Notes under the pieces: generated by a model
What the model was told of the DNA's origin: nothing
Database searches by the model: none
The model's input: only the letters and a program-made list of their open reading frames with translations
DNA from: Flavobacteriales bacterium
Lineage (GTDB): Bacteria > Bacteroidota > Bacteroidia > NS11-12g > UBA9320
NCBI GenBank assembly: GCA_020635435.1
Contig: JACJZU010000004.1
Location: forward strand, 124,001-188,000
Reading direction: 5' to 3'
DNA length: 64,000 nucleotides
Shown here: positions 8,375 to 17,502 of the stretch, in pieces
Numbering within the stretch: position 1 is the stretch's first letter
Layout of the letters: each line of letters starts with the position of its first letter
Program-made: the position numbers and the translations under genes

Positions 8375-8679
8375 AGTGGATTATTATGTTTCAGATAATG
8401 TGGATAGGAATACAGGTTTGTTCCTCACGCATTTCCGCAATCGATCAATTCGGCCAGCTCTATGTCCATTCCGTGTTGAAGCCATAATATAGCGCAATTC
8501 AGAGCTCAATCCGTCGTCTGAATAAACCTGCGATTTTAGGCCACAAATACTTCAATGAAGGTTAAGAAAGGATTATCTCTACTTGAGCTATTCGTGATGA
8601 GATCCAGTTTTTCCACATACTCATTGTGGATTAGCTGAGCTGATTTGGATGTAGAATGGGGAACATCCAACGAATCCAC

Positions 8680-8709
8680 TTGAGGGGCTGTTCGAATGCC
8701 TTATCTTTG
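8680..8709 (+). promoter_or_regulatory. Bacteroidota-type promoter (TTG-N19-TATCTTTG)
   Basis: TTG at 8680-8682, a 19-base spacer, then a perfect TAnnTTTG element (TATCTTTG) at 8702-8709. It is the only strong signal in the 380-base stretch between the LpxH-like gene and the small protein at 8756; the rest of that stretch shows no gene. It probably drives the small protein and the SulP transporter. Confidence 0.6.
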
Positions 8710-8755
8710 TTCAGTGCAAAGCGCCAGTTGGATTCGGATCTTGTCGTTTGGCTTA

Positions 8756-9019
8756 ATGCTTGCGATCGCCTGCGCGATCTTATCCGGGTATGCCTATTTG
8801 CCGGATGCGGGTATCGATTCTGAGTTGTTTGATGATCGTAGTACAGGAGACTCTGAGAAATCGGATACTGAAGCCGTTGATCTGTTTGGGACATGCTGGC
8901 ACTCAGATTTGAGGACCGCTATTTCGTGTTCCTTTCGCATTCCCGGAAAATCGAATCACTGCGTTGGGATGAATTCCACGGAGGTCCAAACTCCACCTCC
9001 CGAAACCCGGTATTTGTAG
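8756..9019 (+). CDS. Small secreted or membrane-anchored protein of unknown function
   Basis: 87 residues from the ATG at 8756 (MLAIACAILSGYAYLPDAG...), giving a short hydrophobic leader and a polar tail with acidic and Ser/Thr-rich segments and three Cys. An upstream ATG at 8696 would add 20 residues, but a strong promoter element lies at 8702-8709, so transcription probably begins after it. Codon use looks like that of neighbouring genes. It ends 78 bases before the SulP transporter on the same strand. No family recognised; it could also be a leader region without a protein product. Confidence 0.45.
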   Translation: MLAIACAILSGYAYLPDAGIDSELFDDRSTGDSEKSDTEAVDLFGTCWHSDLRTAISCSFRIPGKSNHCVGMNSTEVQTPPPETRYL

Positions 9020-9097
9020 GCTCGAATTTCACCATTTACCCCGACAACCTTTGGAACGGGTGATCCTCTTTTGTCGTAAAAACCAAGAACATTATCA

Positions 9098-10690
9098 ATG
9101 AAGCAATTCTTTTCAAATATCAAATACGATCTACCTGCCGGATTAGTGGTTTTCCTGGTGGCGGTTCCGCTATGCCTTGGAATTGCATTGGCATCAGGTG
9201 CACCATTGTTCTCCGGTGTGATCGCCGGAATGGTAGGTGGAACAGTGGTCGCCCTGATCAGTGGATCTCCGTTAGGTGTGAGCGGTCCGGCAGCCGGATT
9301 GGCGGTAATAGTGCTAAGTGCCATACAGGAATTGGGCGGGTTTGACGTTTTCCTGCTCGCGGTTGTGGTTGCAGGGTTCATACAACTCATTCTCGGAATT
9401 ATACAAGCCGGTGTTATCGGCTATTACTTTCCTACATCGGTTATCAAGGGGATGCTCTCGGCTATCGGAGTGATCATTGTACTGAAACAGATTCCACATG
9501 CCTTCGGTTACGACCGAGATTATGAAGGGGATATGGATTTTGTTCAACCCGATGGGCAAACTACTTTTTCGGAACTGACAAATATGCTGCAGTATCTGAA
9601 TACAGGTGCCATTATTATAGCAGCCCTCTCCCTGGGGATATTGATCTTGTGGGAACAGAAATTCATAAAACGACTCGCCGTGAGCACTGTGGTACAAGGC
9701 CCACTGGTTGTGGTGGTCCTGGGGATCATTTTGAACATTGCGTTTCAGGATTCTGTTATTGCCCTGGGGCCGGGGCACTCGGTGAATATCCCTGTCGCGG
9801 GAACCATTCGGGGTTTTTTCGATCAATTCACCTTCCCCGATTTCAGTGCATGGAACAATAAGGAAGTCTATTTCATTGGGATCACTATTGCGATCGTGGC
9901 CTCGCTTGAAACATTGCTCTGTGTTGAAGCCACAGACAAACTGGATCCTCAGAAGCGCATTACACCGACCAATCGTGAATTGATCGCGCAGGGTACCGGA
10001 AATATCCTTGCTGGCCTGATCGGGGGAATACCCGTCACACAGGTGATCGTTCGGAGTAGTGCGAACATTCAATCCGGAGGCAGGACCAAAGCTGCGGCAT
10101 TCATTCATGGTATTCTGATCATTCTCACGGCGATGTTCATTCCGACAGTGCTCAATTTGATACCCCTGGCAAGTCTGGCAGCCATTCTTATTGTCGTTGG
10201 CTACAAACTGGCTAATCCCGGACAGATCTCCGCGATGTACAAGAAAGGAATGAATCAGTTCTTACCTTTTGCCGTTACCCTCGTAGGGATCGTGTTTTCT
10301 GATCTTCTCATCGGGATCGCGCTTGGCATGGCCGTGGCGATCATGGGCATACTCTGGAACAACTACAAAGTACCCTATCACTTCCATGCCGATGATCACA
10401 AGACCGGCGAACCGATCCATATTCACATGTCGGAAGATGTTAGTTTTCTGAACAAGGCAGGGATCCTGCACACACTGAATGAGTTGCCGAATGGTTCGCA
10501 TGTGATCATCGATGCGTCACGTACCAAAACGATTCATCCCGATGTGTTGGAACTGTTTGACGATTTCAGGTTCAACGCGCCTACCCGAAATATCCAATTT
10601 GAGTACATCCCGCCTAAACTCGAAGATCAGCCAAACCCTATGGAGAAATTTGGATCGGTTGTGTTGAATAAGAAACGTACGGATCGCTGA
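9098..10690 (+). CDS. SulP family inorganic anion transporter
   Basis: 530 residues. It has a hydrophobic core of ~12-14 membrane segments with SulP signatures (YDLPAGLVVFLVAVPLCLGIALASGAP, then SGPAAGLAVIV, then CVEATDKLDPQKR and GGIPVTQVIVRSSANIQSGGRTK). A C-terminal cytosolic STAS-like region follows (~440-515, with HIHMSEDVSFLNKAGI and HVIIDASRTKTIHPDV). The family moves sulfate, bicarbonate or other anions across the inner membrane. The MKQFFSNIKYDLPAG start is typical of the BicA-like bicarbonate branch common in marine Bacteroidota, often paired with a carbonic anhydrase gene; none is adjacent here, so the substrate is open. Confidence 0.92.
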   Translation: MKQFFSNIKYDLPAGLVVFLVAVPLCLGIALASGAPLFSGVIAGMVGGTVVALISGSPLGVSGPAAGLAVIVLSAIQELGGFDVFLLAVVVAGFIQLILGIIQAGVIGYYFPTSVIKGMLSAIGVIIVLKQIPHAFGYDRDYEGDMDFVQPDGQTTFSELTNMLQYLNTGAIIIAALSLGILILWEQKFIKRLAVSTVVQGPLVVVVLGIILNIAFQDSVIALGPGHSVNIPVAGTIRGFFDQFTFPDFSAWNNKEVYFIGITIAIVASLETLLCVEATDKLDPQKRITPTNRELIAQGTGNILAGLIGGIPVTQVIVRSSANIQSGGRTKAAAFIHGILIILTAMFIPTVLNLIPLASLAAILIVVGYKLANPGQISAMYKKGMNQFLPFAVTLVGIVFSDLLIGIALGMAVAIMGILWNNYKVPYHFHADDHKTGEPIHIHMSEDVSFLNKAGILHTLNELPNGSHVIIDASRTKTIHPDVLELFDDFRFNAPTRNIQFEYIPPKLEDQPNPMEKFGSVVLNKKRTDR

Positions 10691-10776
10691 GGATTTACCC
10701 TATCGGAGCAAGCATCGACCACGGACCTATTTGAATTGGAAGTAGCCACAGATCAAAATACTTCGTTCAAATGTAC

Positions 10777-12435
10777 TTAGTGTACGCGAACGGTCCGCTC
10801 GTCGTCATTGATGATCTGCCCACCTCGCACCACGTAATTTCTGCCCTGTATTTCAATGGTTTCGCCTTCATTAAGTTCAGCCAGATTCATGAGATCCTCT
10901 TCAATGGTGTGAACACTCCCACCATTCTTTCGGATCATATTCAGGTACTCCACGTTAAAACCGGAGTAGGTTCCACATAGGATAAGACGAATGGGTTTTT
11001 TCACCTTGTCAATGAATTCAAGATCACGAGGTGTAGCCCAATTATCTGCGATCATGATGATCTCTTTTACATTTGGATTTTTCGCTATGCCATACAGCAC
11101 CGCCTCAATATTGTTCTCGGGACCATCTCCTCCGCCTCCCATATGTTGGGCATGTGTTAACTGCTCTTTCAATTCTGTGTAATTCGTGGTTTTGATGTAA
11201 TAGGTTCCACCCACCTTGCCTGATTTCTTAAGATAGTCAGACATGTTATCACCGTCGTTGAAGAAAACGAAATCGTGGTTCTTCGACTTCGTTTTAAGGT
11301 GTAATTGGTGCCATGCCAGGAATTGACCGAGGTAGGGATACATAGATCCCGTTACGTCGGTAACGATCAGTGCATCGCGCCAATTGTTCACATTTCGATC
11401 CAACACTTTTTGGATCACAATATGATCCCCGAACATCCTTCCGCCACCCGGACTCAATGTGTCCACAAAGTAGCAGGTGACCTTTTCTGTGGTTTTGTAT
11501 TCATCTTCAAATTCAGGGATCGGGCTGCCATCTTTATGGAGAGGGATACTATGGATTTGCAGTGGATCCGGGCCATCTGTCAGGTGAAACTCAAAACGCG
11601 TAAATACCTTTTTGCGTTCGTATCGACTTGAATAGAAACGAAAATGTTTGTTCAATAAGTTGAGCATTTGCAAGGAATCATTGCCGGAAACTCCCTCCAC
11701 CTCGATAACCTTGTTTCGTGAATCGACAATTGCTGTAAATTGACCTGGCGTATCCATTGTTTTTCTTCTCGCCTTACGGATGAACTTTGCTTTGGACCGA
11801 GGTTGAAGATCCTTGATTACGCCATACGTGTTCTTGTGCAGTGCCACCGTAGAGAATAGGGTGTCGCATCGTTTGACGATACTGCTGGTTCCAGTTTGAG
11901 ACAGGGAATCCAAATAATCGGTATCTACTTCTTTTCCAGAAGACATATCGGTGTAGAAATCCAAGAGTCTGCTTTCTCGCTCAAGTGCAATCTTCTCCGA
12001 AATGGATCGGGTGCGGATCTCAAAGCCATGAAAGAAATCGCGACAAGTACCTGGATCGGAACATCCTGTTTGGGCGATCCAATACCACCGAATATCGCGT
12101 GCGCCTTTCAGTTCGGGGTACCTCTTGAACAATTCCCGGGTACGCCGTGCATTCAATTCCAACTGATCAAATCGTTCGGATAATTTGAATTGTGTGTAAA
12201 TGAGTGATACACTTACCACATCCTCCACAATGAAGCCTGATGGCATCTTATTCGATTCGGCATCGTTGAAATCCATTGGGATGTAGAAATGGTCCATTGA
12301 CTCGTATTTGGGGATGAAGCGCTCTGTTTCGATGCGCTTTAAACCGTGAGCTTCTTTGGATAGAACCTGCGCATTGGCGATAAAAGGGAATCCCGGGAGT
12401 AGGATTGCCCAGGCAAGTACTGACTTCAACTTCAT
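10777..12435 (-). CDS. Secreted protein with VWA-like domain
   Basis: 552 residues with a signal peptide (MKLKSVLAWAILLPGFPFIANAQ). The N-terminal half is an uncharacterised region with a WYWIAQTGCSDPGTCRDFF segment. Residues ~345-510 look like a von Willebrand factor A fold: strand plus MIDAS-like DVTGSMYPY, FVFFNDGDNM, then GGGGDGPENNIEAVLYGI (the later MIDAS positions) and VKEIIMIADNWA. This predicts metal-dependent ligand binding in the periplasm or at the cell surface. The C-terminus (GETIEIQGRNYVVRGGQIINDDE) is a small beta unit. It is convergent with SulP and apparently monocistronic. The binding partner is unknown. Confidence 0.7.
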   Translation of the reverse strand: MKLKSVLAWAILLPGFPFIANAQVLSKEAHGLKRIETERFIPKYESMDHFYIPMDFNDAESNKMPSGFIVEDVVSVSLIYTQFKLSERFDQLELNARRTRELFKRYPELKGARDIRWYWIAQTGCSDPGTCRDFFHGFEIRTRSISEKIALERESRLLDFYTDMSSGKEVDTDYLDSLSQTGTSSIVKRCDTLFSTVALHKNTYGVIKDLQPRSKAKFIRKARRKTMDTPGQFTAIVDSRNKVIEVEGVSGNDSLQMLNLLNKHFRFYSSRYERKKVFTRFEFHLTDGPDPLQIHSIPLHKDGSPIPEFEDEYKTTEKVTCYFVDTLSPGGGRMFGDHIVIQKVLDRNVNNWRDALIVTDVTGSMYPYLGQFLAWHQLHLKTKSKNHDFVFFNDGDNMSDYLKKSGKVGGTYYIKTTNYTELKEQLTHAQHMGGGGDGPENNIEAVLYGIAKNPNVKEIIMIADNWATPRDLEFIDKVKKPIRLILCGTYSGFNVEYLNMIRKNGGSVHTIEEDLMNLAELNEGETIEIQGRNYVVRGGQIINDDERTVRVH

Positions 12436-12694
12436 AACAAGAACGGCTTTGAAATTTAACCGATCTATAGCTCAACTTATTGTGGAGGTAAAAGGTCCGA
12501 TCTCAAATTTTGATCTGGTGTGGGGAGGATCAAGCCTTCCGGTCATGCTTGCCTGGCAGTTTTCTATACTTGATCTGAAATTGATCTTCGTTCAGAATGC
12601 GCCACATTCATACGGGGTATAATTACGCTTTATAAGCAGTATCCCACAGTCTGTGAAGGATATCGTCTGTATTAAGGGTAGAAAGTGATCGGCC

Positions 12695-13579
12695 TTACAG
12701 TTGCCAGAACCACTGAACAATAGGAATTGGAACCGGGATGGCCACCCCACCTGCACTCACGCCTCCGAATCCAAATTGAAAAGCACGTTGTGGTTTGGTC
12801 TCGAATCGAAGTCCGGGCACAAAAACCGCAAAGGTTTCGTCGGTATCGTTCATGAATTGGGGGATGATGAAAGAATCAAAAACCAAACTTACCTTTTTTC
12901 CTACTTTGGTCATTCCCGCAAAGGAAAGGAGGGCACGCCCTTCGAAATCCCCATCGAACGTAATTCCGGCATAACCGTATGAAATATTGAAATTATCTCT
13001 TCGGTCGCCAAAAGTGAACACGCCATATGGCAGCACTCCGGCGAATGTTGGATTGATCCAGGAACCTGTTCCCACGAGTGAACCGAATCCCATATGAACC
13101 CTTTCGGCAAGCGGGAAGCTGTATTTGATCGAACCGATTATCGGAATTCCGATCCAACTGGTCATTACGCCAACTCCAAAATTCTCCCCGACCCCAAATT
13201 GCGCATCCGGGCCGAATATATTCCATTCAATGTAATTCTCACCTTTCTGGATCGGGAGTCCATTTGTTGTCAGAAAATAGCGGGTTGCGAAGGCTTCCTC
13301 TGGAATATAATCCCCTTTCGGGTTCAATTCACCGGATTTTACAACTTTCATTTCCTTGATCTGAAATTTGGGAATGATCAATTCACCACGATCTTCGGTG
13401 AGAATGGTAACCTCGCGTGCGTCCTGCTTCAGTATCTTTCCCATGAACTGTTGCCCATCCGAGGTTCGGATCATGTAAATGGAGGTGTCCGTTTGAGCCA
13501 TTGCCCGGTTTGAACTACCCAAAGTGAAGATACAAAGGAGTAAACTAATGAATAGAGTAATGGTCAGACGTGTTTTCAT
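12695..13579 (-). CDS. Predicted outer-membrane beta-barrel protein
   Basis: 294 residues with a signal peptide (MKTRLTITLFISLLLCIFTL...AMAQ). Residues ~30-85 form a small beta domain (YMIRTSDGQQFMGKILKQD, TILTEDRGELIIPKFQI) of the type that binds or modulates; the remainder is alternating-hydrophobicity strands ending in PIVQWFWQL, with a terminal aromatic run typical of barrels. Function unknown. A -7 promoter element lies at 13634-13627 and a 7-bp inverted repeat lies further upstream. About 260 bases separate its upstream neighbourhood from the VWA gene downstream, where nothing else is visible. Confidence 0.7.
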   Translation of the reverse strand: MKTRLTITLFISLLLCIFTLGSSNRAMAQTDTSIYMIRTSDGQQFMGKILKQDAREVTILTEDRGELIIPKFQIKEMKVVKSGELNPKGDYIPEEAFATRYFLTTNGLPIQKGENYIEWNIFGPDAQFGVGENFGVGVMTSWIGIPIIGSIKYSFPLAERVHMGFGSLVGTGSWINPTFAGVLPYGVFTFGDRRDNFNISYGYAGITFDGDFEGRALLSFAGMTKVGKKVSLVFDSFIIPQFMNDTDETFAVFVPGLRFETKPQRAFQFGFGGVSAGGVAIPVPIPIVQWFWQL

Positions 13580-13626
13580 GCCGCTTGCGATTTGTAGAAT
13601 AGGTTGCTGAATTAACCTGTAACCAA

Positions 13627-13634
13627 CAAAGGTA
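13627..13634 (-). promoter_or_regulatory. -7 promoter element for the 13579 gene
   Basis: On the minus strand TACCTTTG is a perfect match to the Bacteroidota -7 element TAnnTTTG, 48 bases before the ATG at 13579. No convincing -33 TTG is seen at the usual distance, so activation may be needed. Confidence 0.4.
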
Positions 13635-13649
13635 GTTCGGGCCCGCGAG

Positions 13650-13674
13650 TCTCATATGCATGCACTGTATGAGA
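13650..13674. promoter_or_regulatory. Inverted repeat, candidate operator
   Basis: TCTCATA and TATGAGA arms (7 bp, perfect) are separated by 11 bases. It lies just upstream of the -7 element at 13634 and downstream of the TonB receptor stop. There is no T tract, so an operator is more likely than an intrinsic terminator. Confidence 0.35.
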
Positions 13675-13691
13675 TTTGTCAATAGGGGTTG

Positions 13692-16010
13692 TTAATTGGG
13701 GACGACCTTAAGGCCGAAATAGATCGTACGGGGGAGAGCCGGTCCGTACACATAGTTGCTGTCCCGGTTCTTGCCTATGTCAAAATCGTTCTGATAGGCA
13801 TTGAACAAATTCTTCAGCCCGGCGTACAACTCCAACTCGAATTTCTGTTCTTTAAGATCCGGTGCATAAACCGTTCTCAAACCCAGATCCAGGAATGCGG
13901 GGCTCTTTTTCAGTTCATTGTTGGGCTGATCCGGAGCCCCTCCAAAATGAGCAAGAAGCATGGAACCCGTATACACGCCATTCAAAGTTACAGACCATTT
14001 CCCCTCGGGCATCCAACTCAATATTCCATAGCCGTAGTTACCCGGAGTACGGAGAAAATCGCGGGTCCCTGGTAAATCGTCAAATACCTGAACGATCTCG
14101 GAGTAGTAATTGCGTTGTACCGTAAATCCTGTTTCCAGCTGCCATATCCGCCGCAGATTTGCTCTGAATTCGAAATGAAATCCATAAACCTGAGCGTTGA
14201 GCCCGTTGGTCCGTTTGAAGATGAGTCCAAATGAATCAGATCCATTTGCTTCCAGAACAAATGCACGATTGAGCCGTGTAAGGAATAGTTCAGAGCTAAA
14301 GCCATAAATGAAATTTCTTGAGGCTTTGTCGAAGCTATGCGATACTGAAATACTTCCGGAACGCTCGGGTACAAGATCCGGGTCCAGTTGAATGCGCGAC
14401 ACGCCTCCTCCGGCAAAGGCAATGTGCATATCGGCATCAAAAGCCTGAGGTGCTCTGAATCCGGTTCCGGCTGTAAGGCGAAATATTGAATTGGAGGAAT
14501 TTTGATAGCGCGCCGAAATACGGGGACTCCAGATCGGTCTTCGGACCATGTTGTGTTGATCGGAACGCAATCCGGTCAAAAGACTGAATTGTCTGCTGAT
14601 CTTCCAATTGCTCTGAATGAATGCACCCAAGTTGCTGGTTCTTTGGTCGATGCGAAATGCATAGGCTTCGATCTCGTCGAGTACATTGTCTGCCGTATAC
14701 TCCAAACCACTTGTCAGCAAATTGGATCGCCCGGATCGGGTTTTGAGTTTTCGATTGTACTGAACGCCGCTTCGCATGGTGAAATTACGGGAATTGCCAT
14801 AAGGCGGACGGGACTGATAACTCGCTACTTCAGTTGCCAGATCCGGCAAAATTCCCGTGAAATGGCTTCGTATTGTTTGTTGTATCCCTATGTACCCCAT
14901 GATATACTGCGATCTGTTATCCCAGTAATGGGCGTAATCGAGGCTGCCTATTCCAATATGGTGTTTTCGTTCTTCAACCTGACCTCTTTGAGTTAGAGAG
15001 CGCTTGCTCATTTCACCGCCCACTCGAAATTCATTCAGCCAGATCAATGTCCAGTTCGAGCGGCGATTTGTGTCCGGACCAAAATTTCCACTCAAACCAA
15101 TGGATCGGTTGAATAACTCCGGCAACTCCGAGTATTGGTCGCCATTGTGATCGTACCAGTTTCGCTTACGGATCGAGCCGAATAATCGAACGCCGCTCTT
15201 TTTACCAGGAGCGAGCAATGATGTATTCGCCATCAGAATCTGTTCATTGGCACCGTTTCCGATCCGGTTTTGGACCATGCTCAATTCAGAATGCTTGCGC
15301 GAGGGGTTCCTTGTGATCACATTCACGGTACCTCCTATGGCATTCGATCCATAGAGTGCAGAGCCTCCTCCGCGGAGAATCTCCACCCGCTCTATGAGGT
15401 TGGCAGGTATTTGTTCCAGAATGTATAATCCGGCCAGCGAGCTTATAACCGGATGACCATTTACGAGGATCTGACTGTAAGCCCCGCCCAATCCGTTCAT
15501 GCGGAGCTGCGTGTAGTTACAGGTTTGACAATCCGTTTCCACCCGAAGTCCCGACTGGAAACACATACCTTCTGAGAGGTGCGTGGCTTGAATGCGTTCC
15601 AGCGTTTTTGATCTCAGAATATGCACATTTACCGTGCTCTCTGAGCGTTTTTCGAATGTGCGTGAGCCGGTGATCACTACTTGGTCCATGGTTTCATCAC
15701 CCCGCAGACTGATCCGCAATTCAGGTGCCGGTTCATTCGCTTTCAAGTTCACTTCTATCTGATAAGGCTGAGTTGCCGTATGTGCAAAATGAATGACATA
15801 GCGGCCGGAGGGTAGGATGGGGAAAGAGAAACGCCCTTCGGAATTGCTGGTCGTTTGGTGTTTGATCGCGGGGATCTCGATGTAGACACCGGATAAGGGT
15901 GTTTCATCGAACAAAACAATACCCGAAAGCGAGGTGGTGTGGGTCTGACCAATCCCTGCAAGAGATAGGAGGCCAATTAAAAACGATAGGAGGAGACGCT
16001 GCAGAGCCAT
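13692..16010 (-). CDS. TonB-dependent receptor, probable iron/heme or metal uptake type
   Basis: 772 residues from the ATG at 16010 (MALQRLLLSFLIGLLSLAGIGQ signal peptide); the TTG at 16025 lies inside the promoter, so it is rejected. Residues ~25-105 form a carboxypeptidase-like domain. The plug follows (VVITGSRTFEKRSESTVNVHILRS, SGLRVETDCQTCNYTQLRMNG, RVEILRGGGSALYGSNAIGGTVNVITR), then a ~530-residue barrel. The plug Cys pair in ETDCQTCNYTQ is characteristic of a CirA/BtuB-like branch. An operator-like palindrome sits inside the promoter, as expected for a metal-repressed uptake gene. The substrate is not proven; iron complexes, heme or copper are candidates. Confidence 0.9.
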   Translation of the reverse strand: MALQRLLLSFLIGLLSLAGIGQTHTTSLSGIVLFDETPLSGVYIEIPAIKHQTTSNSEGRFSFPILPSGRYVIHFAHTATQPYQIEVNLKANEPAPELRISLRGDETMDQVVITGSRTFEKRSESTVNVHILRSKTLERIQATHLSEGMCFQSGLRVETDCQTCNYTQLRMNGLGGAYSQILVNGHPVISSLAGLYILEQIPANLIERVEILRGGGSALYGSNAIGGTVNVITRNPSRKHSELSMVQNRIGNGANEQILMANTSLLAPGKKSGVRLFGSIRKRNWYDHNGDQYSELPELFNRSIGLSGNFGPDTNRRSNWTLIWLNEFRVGGEMSKRSLTQRGQVEERKHHIGIGSLDYAHYWDNRSQYIMGYIGIQQTIRSHFTGILPDLATEVASYQSRPPYGNSRNFTMRSGVQYNRKLKTRSGRSNLLTSGLEYTADNVLDEIEAYAFRIDQRTSNLGAFIQSNWKISRQFSLLTGLRSDQHNMVRRPIWSPRISARYQNSSNSIFRLTAGTGFRAPQAFDADMHIAFAGGGVSRIQLDPDLVPERSGSISVSHSFDKASRNFIYGFSSELFLTRLNRAFVLEANGSDSFGLIFKRTNGLNAQVYGFHFEFRANLRRIWQLETGFTVQRNYYSEIVQVFDDLPGTRDFLRTPGNYGYGILSWMPEGKWSVTLNGVYTGSMLLAHFGGAPDQPNNELKKSPAFLDLGLRTVYAPDLKEQKFELELYAGLKNLFNAYQNDFDIGKNRDSNYVYGPALPRTIYFGLKVVPN

Positions 16011-16022
16011 TGTTTTGTCTTG

Positions 16023-16053
16023 CAAATATATTAGTTATACTAATCTAACAAAA
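16023..16053 (-). promoter_or_regulatory. Promoter with palindromic operator in its spacer (DtxR-like)
   Basis: On the minus strand TTTTG (16053-16049), an 18-base spacer and a perfect -7 element TATATTTG (16030-16023) form a full Bacteroidota promoter. The spacer is filled by the palindrome ATTAGTTATACTAAT (16030-16044, 6-bp arms), extended to TTAGATTAGTATAACTAAT on the coding strand. That extended sequence resembles the DtxR/IdeR consensus as I recall it (13 of 19 positions by hand). A repressor bound here would block RNA polymerase. The ATG at 16010 is only ~10 bases from the expected start of transcription. Confidence 0.6.
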
Positions 16054-16134
16054 TATGTTTGCATTCTGTGAACATTGAAAAGGGTGCGGGAATGTCTGTG
16101 AGCAGTGACATTCGTTCAAGTTCGGCGGGACCAT

Positions 16135-16142
16135 TACTTTTG
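16135..16142 (+). promoter_or_regulatory. -7 promoter element for the 16164 lipoprotein operon
   Basis: TACTTTTG is a perfect TAnnTTTG match, 22 bases before the ATG at 16164. A weak TTCG lies ~20 bases upstream in the -33 region. It probably drives the lipoprotein-patatin-GNAT-phytochelatin synthase run. Confidence 0.45.
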
Positions 16143-16163
16143 TATCCTTAGAAAACAGATCGG

Positions 16164-16682
16164 ATGCGTAGTTTCGGTACATTTTGGGTGGGGTTGATCT
16201 TAATTTCGGGATTGGTCTCTTGTAATTCTGTATTCGAGGTCGATAATCCCGGTAAAGTGAGTCGATACCTGAAAAACGGCAGTGGGAAATGGAAGATCTA
16301 CAGATGGCATCAATTTGCAACAATGAACGACTCAGGTTTGTCGGACGATCTGAGGGTATTGGCTGACTCCATGGTACAGGCGGAGATTCATTTGGTATTT
16401 ACGGATGAGATACGCTTTCAATCTGAGTCTGCGAATCGGATGGCTTTGGTTCATGATGGCAATTCGGTCCCGGATACATTCGAATGGGTGGTAGAAGGCG
16501 AGGCTAAGGTTAGGCAACCTATTTTGCGTTTTTTCTTCAGGGATTCCATGAATTTCACGGGTTTAGCGGAGATCGCGGCTTCGGTGGAAACCTGGGATGA
16601 GGATGTGATCGATTTTACCTACCGAACCGGGACGATGGGCTATCAATCGGTGAACCGGATCAAGATACGCAGGGAGTTTTGA
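16164..16682 (+). CDS. Lipoprotein of unknown function
   Basis: 172 residues. The N-terminus MRSFGTFWVGLILISGLVSCNS is a lipoprotein signal peptide with the lipobox LVSC (Cys20). The mature protein is beta-rich (KWKIYRWHQF, EIHLVFTDEIRFQ, WVVEGEAKVRQPILRFFF, VIDFTYRTG), like small Bacteroidota lipocalin-fold or META-like lipoproteins that report a fitted model or stress; no motif allows assignment. It is first in a same-strand run, 18 bases ahead of the patatin gene. Confidence 0.75.
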   Translation: MRSFGTFWVGLILISGLVSCNSVFEVDNPGKVSRYLKNGSGKWKIYRWHQFATMNDSGLSDDLRVLADSMVQAEIHLVFTDEIRFQSESANRMALVHDGNSVPDTFEWVVEGEAKVRQPILRFFFRDSMNFTGLAEIAASVETWDEDVIDFTYRTGTMGYQSVNRIKIRREF

Positions 16683-16700
16683 TAGGAGACTCAGCATTTC

Positions 16701-17489
16701 ATGCGAACCGATAATAAAGAACTTTATCCGAATCAACCCGTAGGTCTGGCGCTTGGGGGCGGTGCAGTTCTGGGCGCGGCACATATTGGAGTGCTGCATG
16801 CGATCGAGGAATTGCAAATTCCGGTTGGTTGGATAAGCGGAACGAGTATTGGGAGTTTGATATCTGCGCTTTTTGCATTTGGCAAAACGGCCTCTGAAAT
16901 GGAGTCGATGCTCATGGATCTTTCCTGGCGCGATGTGAGTGAACTGTCTCTCTCGAAATACGGATTGCTCACAAACAGTAAGGTGAAGGGATTTCTGAAG
17001 AAGCATATTGGCAGCAAGAACTTTGAGGATGCTTTCATTCCATTGGCTGTAGTGGCAACAGACATTACCACCGGCGACCGTGTCGTGCTTCAGCAGGGGA
17101 ATGTGCTCGACGCTGTTATGGCAAGCATGAGCATTCCGGGGGTCTATAAACCTGTGCGTATTGGCAACCAGATGTTGGTGGATGGTGGAGTAGTGGAGAA
17201 TGTTCCGGTTGAAACGCTCAAGGAACTAGGAGCCGATTTTACGATCGGAGTTGATGTGAACACAAGGCACAAACTATCGAAGCCCGATAATATCATCCAA
17301 GTATTGGCGAATAGTTTTCATTTTCTCATTAGCAATGCCACCAAATACCAGGCAAGTCAGGCCGATCTGCTGATACAACCCGACCTTACGGCGTACAACT
17401 GGATCGATCCGAGACAGGCCAAGGGTCTCATGCGCAAGGGTTACGAGGAGGCTCGCGCAGTATTGGATGGTGTGCTTCACGCCGGTTGA
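16701..17489 (+). CDS. Patatin-like phospholipase family protein
   Basis: 262 residues covering the whole patatin domain. There is an oxyanion-hole glycine loop (LALGGGAVLGAAHIG, residues ~16-30), the nucleophile elbow G-T-S-I-G with Ser49, and the catalytic Asp161 in VDGGVVENVP. The Ser-Asp dyad is intact, so lipid acyl hydrolase or esterase activity is expected. No signal peptide is present, so it is a cytoplasmic or membrane-peripheral RssA-type bacterial patatin. It lies 13 bases before the GNAT gene start, probably in the same transcript. Confidence 0.92.
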   Translation: MRTDNKELYPNQPVGLALGGGAVLGAAHIGVLHAIEELQIPVGWISGTSIGSLISALFAFGKTASEMESMLMDLSWRDVSELSLSKYGLLTNSKVKGFLKKHIGSKNFEDAFIPLAVVATDITTGDRVVLQQGNVLDAVMASMSIPGVYKPVRIGNQMLVDGGVVENVPVETLKELGADFTIGVDVNTRHKLSKPDNIIQVLANSFHFLISNATKYQASQADLLIQPDLTAYNWIDPRQAKGLMRKGYEEARAVLDGVLHAG

Positions 17490-17502
17490 TGAGATTGTAC
17501 GT

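Noticed and set aside
16010..16025. TTG start at 16025 for the TonB receptor
   Set aside because: It overlaps the -7 promoter element, so it would not be in the transcript; the ATG at 16010 gives a normal signal peptide.
16011..16090. B12 or other riboswitch leader before a TonB receptor
   Set aside because: The promoter lies only ~10 bases from the ATG, leaving no room for a structured leader.
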